Assembly: GCA_937937585.1 (NCBI GenBank)
Contig: CALDCB010000007.1
Coordinates: forward strand, 248,001 to 312,000
Direction: 5' to 3'
DNA length: 64,000 nt
DNA from: an uncultured Coriobacteriaceae bacterium
GTDB lineage: Bacteria; Actinomycetota; Coriobacteriia; Coriobacteriales; Eggerthellaceae
The position numbers were made by a program, and so were the translations under genes. The notes beneath the pieces are model-generated. The model saw nothing but the letters and a program-made list of their open reading frames with translations. It had not been told where the DNA came from and ran no database searches. How positions within the stretch are numbered: position 1 is the stretch's first letter; each line of letters opens with the position of its first letter. Positions 47,768-57,099 of this stretch are shown here, one piece after another.

Positions 47768-49657
47768 ATGTCCAAGCTCACTGATCTTTGGCCCCGCGTT
47801 CGCGAGATCGTCTCGACTGCCGAGCGTCCTTCGCGATACATCAACCACGAATGGGGAAGCGTCTACAAGGAAGACGCCGATTTCCATTTCTGCATGGTGT
47901 ACCCCGACGTTTACGAAGTCGGTCAGCCCAACCAGGCACTCCGCATTCTGGTGAACGTCGTGAATGCCCGCGAGGGCCTGTCTGCCGAGCGCGGATTCCT
48001 GCCTGCTCCCGACATGGCCGACAAGATGCGTGCCGAGGGTATCCCCATGTTCTCAATCGAAAGCTGCGCGCCCTTGGCCGAGTTCGATGCGGTGGGCGTC
48101 ACGCTTTCGCACGAGCTTGTTGCCACGAACGTGCTTGAGATGCTTGATCTGAGCGGCATTCCCTTGCATGCCGACGGGCGCTCCGAGGACGATCCGTTCG
48201 TCATCGCCGGCGGCCCGTGTGCATACAACCCCGAGCCGTACGCTCCGTTTTTCGACGCGTTCTGTGTGGGCGAGGGCGAAGTCATGCTGCCCGATGGCCT
48301 GGAGTTCATCAGGGACCAGCGCAAGGCAGGCGCCACGCGCGCAGAGGTTCTTCGAAAGCTCGCAACCGAGCCTGGCTGGTACGTGCCGTCTTTGTATCGT
48401 TGGCGCGATACCGACGAGGCGCAGGCCGCGGGCTCGTGGATCGAGCCGCTTGAAGAGGGACTTCCCGCCCATATCGAGAAGCAGCTGTTCACCGGCTTTG
48501 CGGAAAGTCCCGGTTGGGAGCCGTGCATCGTCCCGTTCGCCGAGGCCGTTCATGACCGCCTGAATGTCGAGATCCTGCGCGGTTGCGCGCGCGGCTGCCG
48601 CTTCTGCCAGGCGGGCATGATGTATCGCCCGGTGCGCGAGCGTTCCGCCGACAACGTGGTGCAGTCCGTTCTTGCGGGCCTTAAGGAAACGGGCTACGAC
48701 GAGGTCAGCTTGACCTCGCTTTCCACCACCGATCACTCTCAGATCGCCGAGATCCTCACGCGCCTGAACGAGGCATGCGACGGCACCGGCGTGCGCGTCT
48801 CCATCCCCTCGCAGCGCCTTGATTCGTTCGGCGCCGAGATGGCTGCGCTGGTTGCGGGCAAGAAGAAGGGCGGATTGACGTTCGCCCCCGAGGCCGGTAC
48901 GCAGCGTTTGCGCGACGTCATCAACAAGAACGTGACCGAGGAGAACCTGTTCTCGGCTATCGACGCGGCCTTCTCGATGGGGTGGCGTCGTTGCAAGCTA
49001 TACTTCATGGTTGGCCTTCCCACCGAAACCGATGACGACCTGCGCGGAATCGCGAGTTTGTGCGAGCGCGCTTACGACCGTGCTGTGGCCGCCGTTCCGC
49101 GCGAGCAGAAGGGCGCTGTTCAGATCAGCGCGTCGCTCGCCCTGTTCGTGCCGAAGGCTCAGACCCCGTTCCAGTGGGACGGCCAGATCGCTCCCGAAGA
49201 GGCCGTTCGTCGCGTGAATCTGGTTCGCTCCAGCGTGAAGCGCCGTTCGGTCATCGTGCACTGGCACAATGCGGCAACCAGCTTCATCGAGGCCATCATG
49301 AGTCGCGGCGGCCGCGAAACCGCCGCGTTGGTTGAAGGCGCGTGGCATCGTGGCGCCCGCTTTGACGCATGGGACGAGCACTTCGACGAGGAAGCGTGGG
49401 CTGCCGCCGCAATCGATATCGGCATTGACGTTGCCGGTCTTGCGCAGACTACCTTCCCGCTTGACTACGTGCTTCCGTGGGAGCATGTCTCCACGGGTGT
49501 GAGCACGCGTTTCCTGCGTCACGAGCGCGAGTTGGCGTCGCAGGCCATCACCACCCCCGACTGTTCGTTCGAACGTTGCTCGGCGTGCGGCGTATGCCCT
49601 GGCATGAAGGTTGAAAACGAGCTCGCGGCTCCTCGCGTGCTTGGCGGATTGAGGTAA
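47768..49657 (+). CDS. B12-binding radical SAM protein (TIGR03960 type)
   Basis: 629 residues. N-terminal B12-binding-like region (YPDVYEVGQPNQALRILVNVVNAREG), and a radical SAM domain with RGCARGCRFCQAGMMYRPVRERS: CxxxCxxC at about residues 273-280. CSACGVCPG at the C-terminus adds a Cys cluster. The substrate is not known, but this gene and its DUF2344 partner co-occur widely beside cell division and ribosome genes. AGGGAAACCCAGACG precedes the ATG. Confidence 0.9.
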   Translation: MSKLTDLWPRVREIVSTAERPSRYINHEWGSVYKEDADFHFCMVYPDVYEVGQPNQALRILVNVVNAREGLSAERGFLPAPDMADKMRAEGIPMFSIESCAPLAEFDAVGVTLSHELVATNVLEMLDLSGIPLHADGRSEDDPFVIAGGPCAYNPEPYAPFFDAFCVGEGEVMLPDGLEFIRDQRKAGATRAEVLRKLATEPGWYVPSLYRWRDTDEAQAAGSWIEPLEEGLPAHIEKQLFTGFAESPGWEPCIVPFAEAVHDRLNVEILRGCARGCRFCQAGMMYRPVRERSADNVVQSVLAGLKETGYDEVSLTSLSTTDHSQIAEILTRLNEACDGTGVRVSIPSQRLDSFGAEMAALVAGKKKGGLTFAPEAGTQRLRDVINKNVTEENLFSAIDAAFSMGWRRCKLYFMVGLPTETDDDLRGIASLCERAYDRAVAAVPREQKGAVQISASLALFVPKAQTPFQWDGQIAPEEAVRRVNLVRSSVKRRSVIVHWHNAATSFIEAIMSRGGRETAALVEGAWHRGARFDAWDEHFDEEAWAAAAIDIGIDVAGLAQTTFPLDYVLPWEHVSTGVSTRFLRHERELASQAITTPDCSFERCSACGVCPGMKVENELAAPRVLGGLR

Positions 49658-49661
49658 GCAA

Positions 49662-50366
49662 ATGAGCGAGAAAAACGTCAACGCTGAACAGCCCGGCCGT
49701 CGCTTCGTGCTTCGTGCCACATACATCGAACGCGATCGTCTGGCGCTTCTGTCGCATCTTGAGGTCGCCCATGCTCTTGAGCGCACGGTTCGTCGTGCGG
49801 GATTGCCTTTCGCCATTTCGCAAGGCTTTTCGCCGCATATGAAAATCGCATTCGGCGCGGCGCTGCCCGTCGGTGTCGGATCGACGTGTGAGATCTTCGA
49901 TATCCAGTTGCGCGAGTACGTTCCCGCCGATAAGGCGCTTGCGGCGCTTAAGGCGGCAAGCGTGCGCGACCTGATGGTTCAGGACGCCTATTACATCGAT
50001 TCGCATGCGAAGGCCGCGTCGGTTGCCTATCCGGTGAGCGTTTACGAGGTCGAGTTCTCGCGCGCTCCCGGTAGCCTGCCCGTTCCTCAGGACATCGTGC
50101 GCATTCGTCGCAAGAAAGAGAAGGTGTTCCATGTGGCTGATCATCTGGTCGAGCCCATCATGTTCGATGAGGAACGCCCTGAAGTTGCTCATTTCGCGCT
50201 TGAAGCGCACGACACCGGCGCGCTTCGCGCTGATCTGCTTATGCAGGAATGCTTGAAGCTGTATAACGACGCGCTGCCCGAAGGCGAGCCCGCCTTGACC
50301 ACGGTGAGCATCACCCGTGTCGCTCAGCGCGAGAATGCATGGGGAAGCGCAAGAATCGCAAGTTAA
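49662..50366 (+). CDS. DUF2344 protein (TIGR03936), partner of radical SAM
   Basis: 234 residues. FVLRATYIERDRLALLSHLEVAHALERTVRRAGLPFAISQGFSPHMKIAFGAALPVGVGSTCEIFDIQL is the standard DUF2344 opening. The pair is often fused or adjacent to the B12 radical SAM gene, as here with a four-base gap. It may bind the substrate of that enzyme. AAATGAGC start. A strong palindromic terminator follows. Confidence 0.9.
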   Translation: MSEKNVNAEQPGRRFVLRATYIERDRLALLSHLEVAHALERTVRRAGLPFAISQGFSPHMKIAFGAALPVGVGSTCEIFDIQLREYVPADKALAALKAASVRDLMVQDAYYIDSHAKAASVAYPVSVYEVEFSRAPGSLPVPQDIVRIRRKKEKVFHVADHLVEPIMFDEERPEVAHFALEAHDTGALRADLLMQECLKLYNDALPEGEPALTTVSITRVAQRENAWGSARIAS

Positions 50367-50369
50367 TGA

Positions 50370-50401
50370 AGAGCGGTCGGAGCATGCGCTCCGACCGCTC
50401 T
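50370..50401. terminator. Long palindromic (bidirectional) terminator
   Basis: AGAGCGGTCGGAGC and its exact complement frame ATGC, a 14-bp stem. It lies between two convergent genes. T-runs are short, but the stem strength supports termination in both directions. Confidence 0.65.
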
Positions 50402-50422
50402 GATCGTTTCAAGGCGCGAGCG

Positions 50423-50638
50423 CTAGAACGAGAAGAACTCGCGCACCTCGATGCCAAGTGCCTCGCTGATTCTGATCAGCGTGCTGACCTTGACGTCTGA
50501 GGTTGCGTTCTCGATTTTCGAGATCTCGGCTTGCGTGGTGTCGGCCATGTAAGCAAGCTGACGCTGGGTGAGCTTCTGCTTAGATCGCTCACGTTCCACT
50601 GCTCGTCCGAGCTGTTTCTTTTTGGTGGCCATGTCCAT
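50423..50638 (-). CDS. XRE-family HTH regulator
   Basis: 71 residues. KKKQLGRAVERERSKQKLTQRQLAYMADTTQAEISKIENATSDVKVSTLIRISEALGIEVREFF is a complete XRE HTH similar to HigA-type antitoxins, but no toxin gene is adjacent. Palindromic sequence upstream probably binds this protein. The second Met (50632) is an alternative start. Confidence 0.84.
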   Translation of the reverse strand: MDMATKKKQLGRAVERERSKQKLTQRQLAYMADTTQAEISKIENATSDVKVSTLIRISEALGIEVREFFSF

Positions 50639-50661
50639 GCGGCAAGCGTATTGCCGCTGTA

Positions 50662-50690
50662 AATAAAGCTGATATCCTGCAAGATATCAA
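50662..50690 (-). promoter_or_regulatory. Promoter and operator of the XRE gene
   Basis: On the minus strand TTGATA (50685-50690), 17 bases, TTTATT (50662-50667). The palindrome TGATATC-CTGCAA-GATATCA (50670-50689) covers the -35 and spacer, a likely autoregulatory operator. Confidence 0.65.
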
Positions 50691-50745
50691 GCCACGTTTC
50701 AGCGCAGCAATTTCATATCGTGTCGTATATCGCCGCGCTTCATCT

Positions 50746-50973
50746 TCATTCAAGCCCAAGGTTCTCGATGCGCGTCAGCTCCTCAAGGTTTTTGCCTGCA
50801 TGACCAAGTCCGACGTCCAAAAGGACAGCAACCTGCCCCAGTGCCGTCGACTCGCCGTTCCATGTGGGGTCGCTTGCGATAAGCCCGATTATCTCGCGTG
50901 CCCCCTCCAAGATGCTTGCGGTCTCGGCGGCAAGTTCAAGTCGTGCGGCGTGGTATTCGTCCTGGTTGCCCAT
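50746..50973 (-). CDS. Small hypothetical protein
   Basis: 75 residues starting MGNQDEYHAARLELAAETASILEGAREIIGLIASDPTWNGESTALGQ. Helical; length and pattern recall DUF proteins of unknown function. GGACGGGG lies upstream. Its distance to the XRE gene is about 110 bases. Function unknown. Confidence 0.6.
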   Translation of the reverse strand: MGNQDEYHAARLELAAETASILEGAREIIGLIASDPTWNGESTALGQVAVLLDVGLGHAGKNLEELTRIENLGLE

Positions 50974-51224
50974 CCCCGTCCTTTCGATTTCGGTTGATTC
51001 TAATGCCTGCTAACGGGGGATAGGGTGTTCGCTTTCATATTGGCAATTCCCGTTCGATAGCTGTTGGGCGGCTGTTTGAAAGGCGTTTGGTCTGGTTGGC
51101 CGTAACGTTTGTCACGGCTCCGTCGCTGCGGATGCGCAAGACGTGTGGGTTATCTGAGCTTGGGCGCGAAAAAGGCGGCGCGGAACAAGTCCGACACCGC
51201 CTATCTCGCTTCTCTTGCGTTTCG

Positions 51225-51731
51225 TTATTGAAAGATGACGTTGAAGATGTATTTGGTGATGGCCGAGCGTCGGATGACGCCGACCAGCTTTCCCTCGTCG
51301 TCCACCACGGGAAGCTTCTTGAACTTCTTCTTCGCCAGCATATCGGCCACGCGGGCGATGCTTTGTTCTGGCCGCGCGCAAACAACCTTGCGTGTGGCGA
51401 AGTCCATGACGTTTCGGTCTTTCAGGCTGTCGATGCGCTGCTCGAGGGTTTGATCGTCGAAGTACAGCATCGACGCGTCGCCGCCGGTGAAGATGGTTCG
51501 TGCACGGTGCTGCGCGATGGCTCCCATGATGTCGCCGTCGGAAATGAACCCAACGACCTGCTTGCGCTCGTCGACGACGGGCATGCTCGTTACCTCGTTT
51601 TCGGCAAGCATGCGAACCACGTCGGAGATCGTGCTGTTCTTCGAGCAGGTGAAGGGGTCTTCGATCATGATGCTTGAAATGGGCGTGCCTTCGAACTCAA
51701 GCGGGATGCGCTCGGAAAGGATCTCGGACAT
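51225..51731 (-). CDS. CBS-domain pair protein
   Basis: 168 residues with two CBS motifs: SSIMIEDPFTCSKNSTISDVVRMLAENEVTSMPVVDERKQVVGFISDGDIMGA and RNVMDFATRKVVCARPEQSIARVADMLAKKKFKKLPVVDDEGKLVGVIRRSAI. CBS pairs bind adenosyl ligands and sense energy or ions. It lies 3 bases behind the efflux pump gene and may regulate it or be a stand-alone sensor. Confidence 0.92.
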   Translation of the reverse strand: MSEILSERIPLEFEGTPISSIMIEDPFTCSKNSTISDVVRMLAENEVTSMPVVDERKQVVGFISDGDIMGAIAQHRARTIFTGGDASMLYFDDQTLEQRIDSLKDRNVMDFATRKVVCARPEQSIARVADMLAKKKFKKLPVVDDEGKLVGVIRRSAITKYIFNVIFQ

Positions 51732-51734
51732 AGC

Positions 51735-53177
51735 TTAAGCCTCCTTGGTTTGAGAAGCGGTTTTCTTGGAAGGACGAACGCTCACGATGGCGTAGATCAG
51801 CGACACCAGGCCGATAGCGGCGCAAACCTTGTAGGCGACGCCGGCGCCCGTAGCCGTGGCAACTTGGATGCTGGCACTCGTGCTGGCAGATGCGGTAACG
51901 CTGGTCATGACCGTGATGATAAGCGCTGTGCACAAGCCGCCGGCAACCTGACGACCGGTGTTGGCGATGGCGTTGCCGTGGGCGATCATGTCGTTCTTCA
52001 AGGCGTTGACGCCCCATGTGTTCACGGGCATGTTCGCCAGAGCCTGGCCGGCAGCTTGCAGCATGCAGAACAGCGCAACCACGGCGATGGGCGTGTTCGC
52101 TGTCGAAAGCGAGAGCAGGAACAGGGCCCCGGTCATCAGCATCAGGCCGAAGATCGAGATAACGCGTGGGCCGAATTTATCGAAGACGATGCCCGAGATG
52201 GGGCTGATGATGATGCCAACTGCAGCGGCAGGCAGCATTGCCATACCGGTTTCGAAGGCTGAAGCGCCCAGGGCGGTTTGCAAAAGAAGGGGCAACAGCG
52301 TGTTGGTAACCAGGCAGGCGGCGTTGATGAGCGTGACGATGATGGCCGCTACGCGGAACTCGTGCGTTTTCAGCGTGCCCAGTTGAAGCAGGGGGTCGTC
52401 GATGCGTCCTTGTCGAACGACGAACAACACCAGGCAGATCATGCCGGCGGCGATGGAGCCCAACACGACGATGCTGCCCCAGCCGAACGACGAGGCGCTC
52501 GAGAAGCCGTACAACAAGCCGCCGAAAGCGATGGTGGAAAGGGCAACCGAGACAAGATCGAGTTTCGGGTTCTTAAGCTCGCCTACGTTCTTCAGCATGA
52601 AAATGCCCAGAACCAACACCGCGAACGCAAAGGGCACGATCGCGCCGATCATCGTGCGCCAACCGTAGGCGTCGATCACGGCACCGCCGACGACGGGGCC
52701 GACGGCGGGGCCGGCTGACATGACGATGCCCGCCATGCCCATAGCGGTTCCGCGTTTCTCAACGGGAAAGACCAGCATGGGAACCACCGAGACCAGCGGC
52801 ATGAGCACGCCTGAGCCTGCGGCTTGAAGCACGCGGCCGACGATGAGGGTGGTGAAATCGGGCGCCGCGGCGCACATCAGCGTGCCAAGAGCGAATACCA
52901 GCGTGGCTCCGAAGAAGAGCTTACGGGTGCTGAACTTGTCGATGAGGAACGCCGATACCGGCACCATGATGCCGCTGACCAGCGGGTAGATGGACATGAT
53001 CCACTGAGCAGTAGAGGCATCGATGTTGAAGTCGGCCATGATGACCGGCAGTGCCGGGGACATCACCGTTTGGTTCAACAGGGCCAAGAAGGCGCCAAGG
53101 ACGACGACGGCGACGATGTGGATTTGGGTGCCGGTGATGCGCCCGTTGGTGGGCGCGGAAACAGTAGTGCTAGACAT
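51735..53177 (-). CDS. DHA2-family MFS drug efflux pump (EmrB/QacA-like)
   Basis: 480 residues, about 14 membrane spans. VVLGAFLALLNQTVMSPALPVIMADFNIDASTAQWIMSIYPLVSGIMVPVSAFLIDKFSTRKLFF includes motif A near FSTRKLFF and the family's NQT motif. Proton-driven export of drugs or dyes. The CBS gene follows it. ATG has AAAGGAACC upstream. Confidence 0.92.
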   Translation of the reverse strand: MSSTTVSAPTNGRITGTQIHIVAVVVLGAFLALLNQTVMSPALPVIMADFNIDASTAQWIMSIYPLVSGIMVPVSAFLIDKFSTRKLFFGATLVFALGTLMCAAAPDFTTLIVGRVLQAAGSGVLMPLVSVVPMLVFPVEKRGTAMGMAGIVMSAGPAVGPVVGGAVIDAYGWRTMIGAIVPFAFAVLVLGIFMLKNVGELKNPKLDLVSVALSTIAFGGLLYGFSSASSFGWGSIVVLGSIAAGMICLVLFVVRQGRIDDPLLQLGTLKTHEFRVAAIIVTLINAACLVTNTLLPLLLQTALGASAFETGMAMLPAAAVGIIISPISGIVFDKFGPRVISIFGLMLMTGALFLLSLSTANTPIAVVALFCMLQAAGQALANMPVNTWGVNALKNDMIAHGNAIANTGRQVAGGLCTALIITVMTSVTASASTSASIQVATATGAGVAYKVCAAIGLVSLIYAIVSVRPSKKTASQTKEA

Positions 53178-53261
53178 AGGTTCCTTTCGCAGCTATGGGG
53201 ATTGCCTGCCGCAGGTCGATGGTGCGGCGGCAGGCGGATTCGCGTTTGATAAAGCGCGAAT

Positions 53262-53390
53262 TCAGCTGCGATAGGAAGAAAGCGACTGCTTGAAGGCGGG
53301 CTGGGCGATTGCTTTTCGGCAAATGTCGGACAAAGCCCCCGGCATGGGGAGCTCGCGATTCAGGGTGTATGCCTCGTTCAGTTCGTTCAT
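53262..53390 (-). CDS. Possible 42-residue leader ORF upstream of the efflux pump
   Basis: ATG at 53388-53390 lies about 5 bases after a predicted transcript start, so it would be leaderless. The peptide MNELNEAYTLNRELPMPGAL and the rest look protein-like. No ribosome site. A regulatory leader for the efflux gene is one possibility. Weak evidence. Confidence 0.3.
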   Translation of the reverse strand: MNELNEAYTLNRELPMPGALSDICRKAIAQPAFKQSLSSYRS

Positions 53391-53401
53391 AGCGGAGAGG
53401 T

Positions 53402-53430
53402 ACCCTAACAGCCGATTTCCCAAGATTCAA
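53402..53430 (-). promoter_or_regulatory. Promoter for the efflux pump region
   Basis: On the minus strand TTGAAT (53425-53430), 17 bases, TAGGGT (53402-53407). It would transcribe the short ORF and the MFS and CBS genes. Other bases of the 450-base gap between the efflux gene and the ABC gene show no further feature I can support, except the plus-strand promoter below. Confidence 0.5.
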
Positions 53431-53549
53431 GAGCCGTAACCCAGACGTAAGAATCACTCCAAAGGCTGAAGGGGGATTGTTGCGCCGATCGTTCGCGACG
53501 CAGCCGTAAGGGCTGTATTTCGTAAAATTACACCAAGCTAACAAAAGAG

Positions 53550-53578
53550 TTGCTATCGGCTCACTTAGTATCTAGAAT
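53550..53578 (+). promoter_or_regulatory. Promoter for the ABC permease operon
   Basis: TTGCTA (53550-53555), 17 bases, TAGAAT (53573-53578), ending about 48 bases before the ATP-binding gene. AAGGAAAAAGG supplies the ribosome site. Confidence 0.6.
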
Positions 53579-53625
53579 CGTAAGTTAGAGAAATACAACT
53601 ATCAGAAGAAGGAAAAAGGATAGAA

Positions 53626-54336
53626 ATGCTTGACAATCCGTTTCTTTCCGTGCGTGACCTTGAGAAATCTTATGGCGAAGGGGATGCGCGCACAAAGGTT
53701 CTTCGTGGGATATCGACCGATGTTGGCAAAGGGGAAATATGCGTTCTTCTTGGTCCATCGGGTTCGGGCAAGTCGACTTTTCTAAATATCGTCGGCGGTC
53801 TTGAGGATGCCGATGCCGGCACGATTCGCGTTGGCGACGAGGAGCTCACTTCGCTCTCCGGCAAAGAGCTGGGGGAATATCGCAGACGTCAGCTGGGGTT
53901 CGTCTTCCAGTTTTACAATTTGGTGCCCGATCTTACTATCCGTGAGAATATCGAGGTCACCGCGCATTTAAGCAAGAACGCCTTGCCGATCGATGATTTA
54001 TTGAAGTCCCTGGGTTTGTGGGATCATCGCGGTAAATTCCCGCGCCAGGTTTCAGGCGGACAGCAGCAGCGTTGCGCGATTGGGCGTGCTTTGGTTAAGA
54101 ACCCTAGCTTGCTTTTGTGCGACGAGCCTACCGGAGCGCTTGATTACACCACGTCAAAGGAGATTCTCCGTTTGATGGAGGAGGTTAATCGCGATTACGG
54201 TTGCACGATCGTCATCGTCACCCACAATAATGCGATCTCGAACATGGCGCATCGGGTTTTGCGCTTGCACGACGGTGCGCTGGTGGAGGATCGCGTCAAT
54301 CCGGTGCGCACTGCCGCATGCGATCTCGAATGGTAG
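53626..54336 (+). CDS. ABC transporter ATP-binding protein (MacB/LolD type)
   Basis: 236 residues. Walker A LLGPSGSGKST, Q-loop FVFQFYNLVPDL, signature VSGGQQQR, Walker B LLLCDEPTGALDY, and H-loop ...VTHN. This subfamily powers FtsX-like permeases, not importers. The next gene is the cognate permease, six bases away. Likely exports a peptide or lipoprotein or senses antibiotics. Confidence 0.95.
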   Translation: MLDNPFLSVRDLEKSYGEGDARTKVLRGISTDVGKGEICVLLGPSGSGKSTFLNIVGGLEDADAGTIRVGDEELTSLSGKELGEYRRRQLGFVFQFYNLVPDLTIRENIEVTAHLSKNALPIDDLLKSLGLWDHRGKFPRQVSGGQQQRCAIGRALVKNPSLLLCDEPTGALDYTTSKEILRLMEEVNRDYGCTIVIVTHNNAISNMAHRVLRLHDGALVEDRVNPVRTAACDLEW

Positions 54337-54342
54337 GTTGTC

Positions 54343-56892
54343 ATGTCTGCGCTATCGAAGCGGTTTCCCCGCGAACTGAAGAACAACCTTGGCAAATACC
54401 TGGGGATATTCTTGCTTATGGCGGTTGCGATCTCGTTGACCGCGGGTTTTCTCGTTGCTGCAAGTAGCATCGAGAAGTTGCAGGGCGAGGTCCGCGACAC
54501 CTACAATCAAGAAGACGGTCAGTTCATCGCTAACTTCCAGGTTTCCGACAAGAACCTACGTGCCGTCGAGGACCTTGGTGTCCAGGTTTTCTCCAATTTC
54601 AGCCGCGACGTATCTTTGGAATACGCCGACGAGCCCGAAGGCGCTGCTCATGTGATGCGCGTTTTTGCCGACCGAACGCAAGTCGATCTCGCCGCATATT
54701 ACGAAGGCTGCGCCCCGCAAGCCGACGATGAGCTCGCCATCGATCGCGTGTACGCGGTCCATCATGGCCTTGGGCTAGGCGACTCGATCGCCGTGGGCGG
54801 GAAATCGTTCAGGATTTGCGGCATCGTTTCGTTGTCCGATTATCAGGCGCTGTTCGAGAAGAACTCTGATTTCGTGTTCAACGCGCAATCGTTCTGCGTT
54901 GGATTGGTCACGCAAAGCGCGTTCGACTCGTTCGATCAGGGAAAGCTGCGCTATGTTTACTCGTTCACGTGCGATAACCGGAGTCTTTCCGATGCCGACC
55001 GCGTCGACCTGGAAGAGGATATCGCCGATGCCCTCTCGGGCGCCAACGTCGCCGTCAGCGACTTCATCGATGCGGATGCCAACAACGGCATCACGTATGC
55101 GGCCGACGACGTTGTCGGCGATCAGCAGATGTGGCGCGTTCTGCTGTGGATGATTATCGCTATCATGGCTTTCGTCTTCGTGATCTTGACCGGTTCCACC
55201 ATCGAGGAAGAAAGCGCGGTTATCGGAACACTCCTTGCCAGCGGTTATAGGAAAAGCGAGCTCGTGCGCCATTATCTTGCCATGCCGATGATCGTTGGCA
55301 CTGCGGGTGCGCTTCTTGGCAATGTGCTGGGTTACACGCTTTTTTCCGAGCCGATGCGCAACTTGTATTACAACAGTTACAGTCTGCCCCCGTACGAAGC
55401 GACGTTCGATCCGCATGTTCTGGTGAACACCACGGTGATTCCCTTGGTGATGTTGTTCGTCATCACCTTGTTCGGGCTCCTTTTCAAACTTCGCTGCACC
55501 CCGCTTCAGTTCCTGCGCCATGAGACGTCACGGTCGTCTCGCCGGCGCGGCGCGATGTTGCCTGAAAGGCTGTCTTTCGTCAGCAGGTTTCGCCTTCGTG
55601 TTCTGTTGCAGAACCTGCCTAATTTCGTGACGTTGTTCCTAGGGGTTGTCTTTTCGGGCCTGCTGATGTTGTTCGGGCTTTGCATGATGCCGTGCGTCTC
55701 CTCGTATGCAGACGACTTGCGAAGCAGTTTGGTTTGCGAGCACACATACACGTTGAAGGCCCCGCTTGAGCTTGAAGGAAGCCAAGCTGACAAGGACGCC
55801 TACGCGGCGGTTCTCAAATTGTCCGAGACGGTTGACATGAGCGCCATCGACGAGGATGAGATAGGCGACAAGCTCGCCGACATCGGAGCGGTCGATTTCA
55901 CCGGCATTGAGCCCGAAGACGTTGGCCTTGGAGGCGTCGACCTTGGCGGATTGAGCTTGCAGGAGTTCTTCTCGCTTGTCGATCTTGCCAGCAACGTTTC
56001 CGATGACGACGACGCTCACCCGATCAACACGCTTGATAACAGCGAAAAGGCGATTGCTCAGGCCGAGAAGTTCTCGGTTGCCTCGTTGGACATCCAGCAT
56101 AAGTCTGGAGAAGGCTACGAGAGCATTTCGGTTTACGGCGTGCAAGACAACTCGTCCTATTGGGAGGACATCGACGTTTCCGATAACCGGGTAGTCATAG
56201 GAAACGGCTTGGCGGAGAAATACGGCATCAAGACGGGCGATACGTTCACGGTGGAGGACCGATACGGCGGGAAGTCGTACAAGTTTTGCGTGGACGAGAC
56301 GTACGGGTCGCTTGGCAACATGAACGTCTATCTGGGGATCGATGCCTTCAATGAGAAATTCGACCATCCTGCAGATTACTTCAACGGCTATGTGTCGGAT
56401 GAAAGCCTGAACATCGATTCGCTGTACCTTGTGAACGATCTCACGCCTTCCGACATGGACAAAATCGTGGCGCAGATGGAAGACTCCATGGGAGGGATGG
56501 GCAACCTGTTGAAGACGGTCGCTGTTCTCATTGCGCTCATACTGATGTATCTGCTTACGAAGACAGTGATCGATCATTCTGCGCGATCGATTTCGTACAT
56601 GAAGGTGTTCGGCTATCGGGACGATGAGATCAACCGGCTGTACATCGATTCGATAACCGCCACCGTCATCGTCTCGGTCATTGCGTCCATTCCTCTGATC
56701 ATCTGGGTTTTGAGCATGGTCGTGAAGGTTGCGTTCGCGGAGTACTCCGGGAATTTCGTCATCGCAATCGATCCGATATACCTTGCGCAATATATAGCGC
56801 TTTCCCTGGTTGCCTATGCCGTCGTCGCGTTCTTGCATGTGCGCAGGATCAAGCGCGTGCCGCTGGCTTTGGCTTTGAAAGTTCAGGAGTAG
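54343..56892 (+). CDS. FtsX/MacB-family ABC permease
   Basis: 849 residues. An N-terminal span (YLGIFLLMAVAISLTAGFLVA), a large outer domain (about 60-255), three spans (about 263-375), a second large outer domain (about 430-705) and three C-terminal spans, i.e. two FtsX units. The acidic Asp-rich second outer domain (SNVSDDDDAHP) is notable. Pairs with the ATPase upstream. Function like bacitracin or peptide-antibiotic resistance is possible but not seen in sequence. Confidence 0.93.
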   Translation: MSALSKRFPRELKNNLGKYLGIFLLMAVAISLTAGFLVAASSIEKLQGEVRDTYNQEDGQFIANFQVSDKNLRAVEDLGVQVFSNFSRDVSLEYADEPEGAAHVMRVFADRTQVDLAAYYEGCAPQADDELAIDRVYAVHHGLGLGDSIAVGGKSFRICGIVSLSDYQALFEKNSDFVFNAQSFCVGLVTQSAFDSFDQGKLRYVYSFTCDNRSLSDADRVDLEEDIADALSGANVAVSDFIDADANNGITYAADDVVGDQQMWRVLLWMIIAIMAFVFVILTGSTIEEESAVIGTLLASGYRKSELVRHYLAMPMIVGTAGALLGNVLGYTLFSEPMRNLYYNSYSLPPYEATFDPHVLVNTTVIPLVMLFVITLFGLLFKLRCTPLQFLRHETSRSSRRRGAMLPERLSFVSRFRLRVLLQNLPNFVTLFLGVVFSGLLMLFGLCMMPCVSSYADDLRSSLVCEHTYTLKAPLELEGSQADKDAYAAVLKLSETVDMSAIDEDEIGDKLADIGAVDFTGIEPEDVGLGGVDLGGLSLQEFFSLVDLASNVSDDDDAHPINTLDNSEKAIAQAEKFSVASLDIQHKSGEGYESISVYGVQDNSSYWEDIDVSDNRVVIGNGLAEKYGIKTGDTFTVEDRYGGKSYKFCVDETYGSLGNMNVYLGIDAFNEKFDHPADYFNGYVSDESLNIDSLYLVNDLTPSDMDKIVAQMEDSMGGMGNLLKTVAVLIALILMYLLTKTVIDHSARSISYMKVFGYRDDEINRLYIDSITATVIVSVIASIPLIIWVLSMVVKVAFAEYSGNFVIAIDPIYLAQYIALSLVAYAVVAFLHVRRIKRVPLALALKVQE

Positions 56893-56920
56893 CGCGTTCG
56901 GTTGCACTTAGAAGCACGTC

Positions 56921-56957
56921 AAGCAAGGCCGGTTTCGTTTTGGAGCCGGCCTTGCTT
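56921..56957 (+). terminator. Terminator after the ABC operon
   Basis: AAGCAAGGCCGG (56921-56932) and its exact complement (56946-56957) form a 12-bp stem with a 13-base loop; T-run is short. It separates the permease from helD. Confidence 0.65.
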
Positions 56958-57099
56958 CGTGATCCTGCGTACAAGCATGTGCAGGTTTTCGGAGCCGCTT
57001 TGCGGATTCTCAGATTCGCCGCAATCGGGCTTGGCGATGGGGTAAAGTATTTGGTCGAATTTTCAGTTCAGCCATCTTGGCGCAGCGCAAAGGGGATCT

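Noticed and set aside
50423..50973. Toxin-antitoxin pair formed by the XRE gene and the 75-residue gene
   Set aside because: The 75-residue protein has no toxin-fold motif, and the gap of about 110 bases contains a separate promoter, so pairing is not supported.
53170..53544. 124-residue minus-strand frame between the MFS pump and the ABC operon
   Set aside because: It reads into the MFS start region in another frame, has no ribosome site and no recognisable motif; a 42-codon frame inside the same stretch looks more protein-like.
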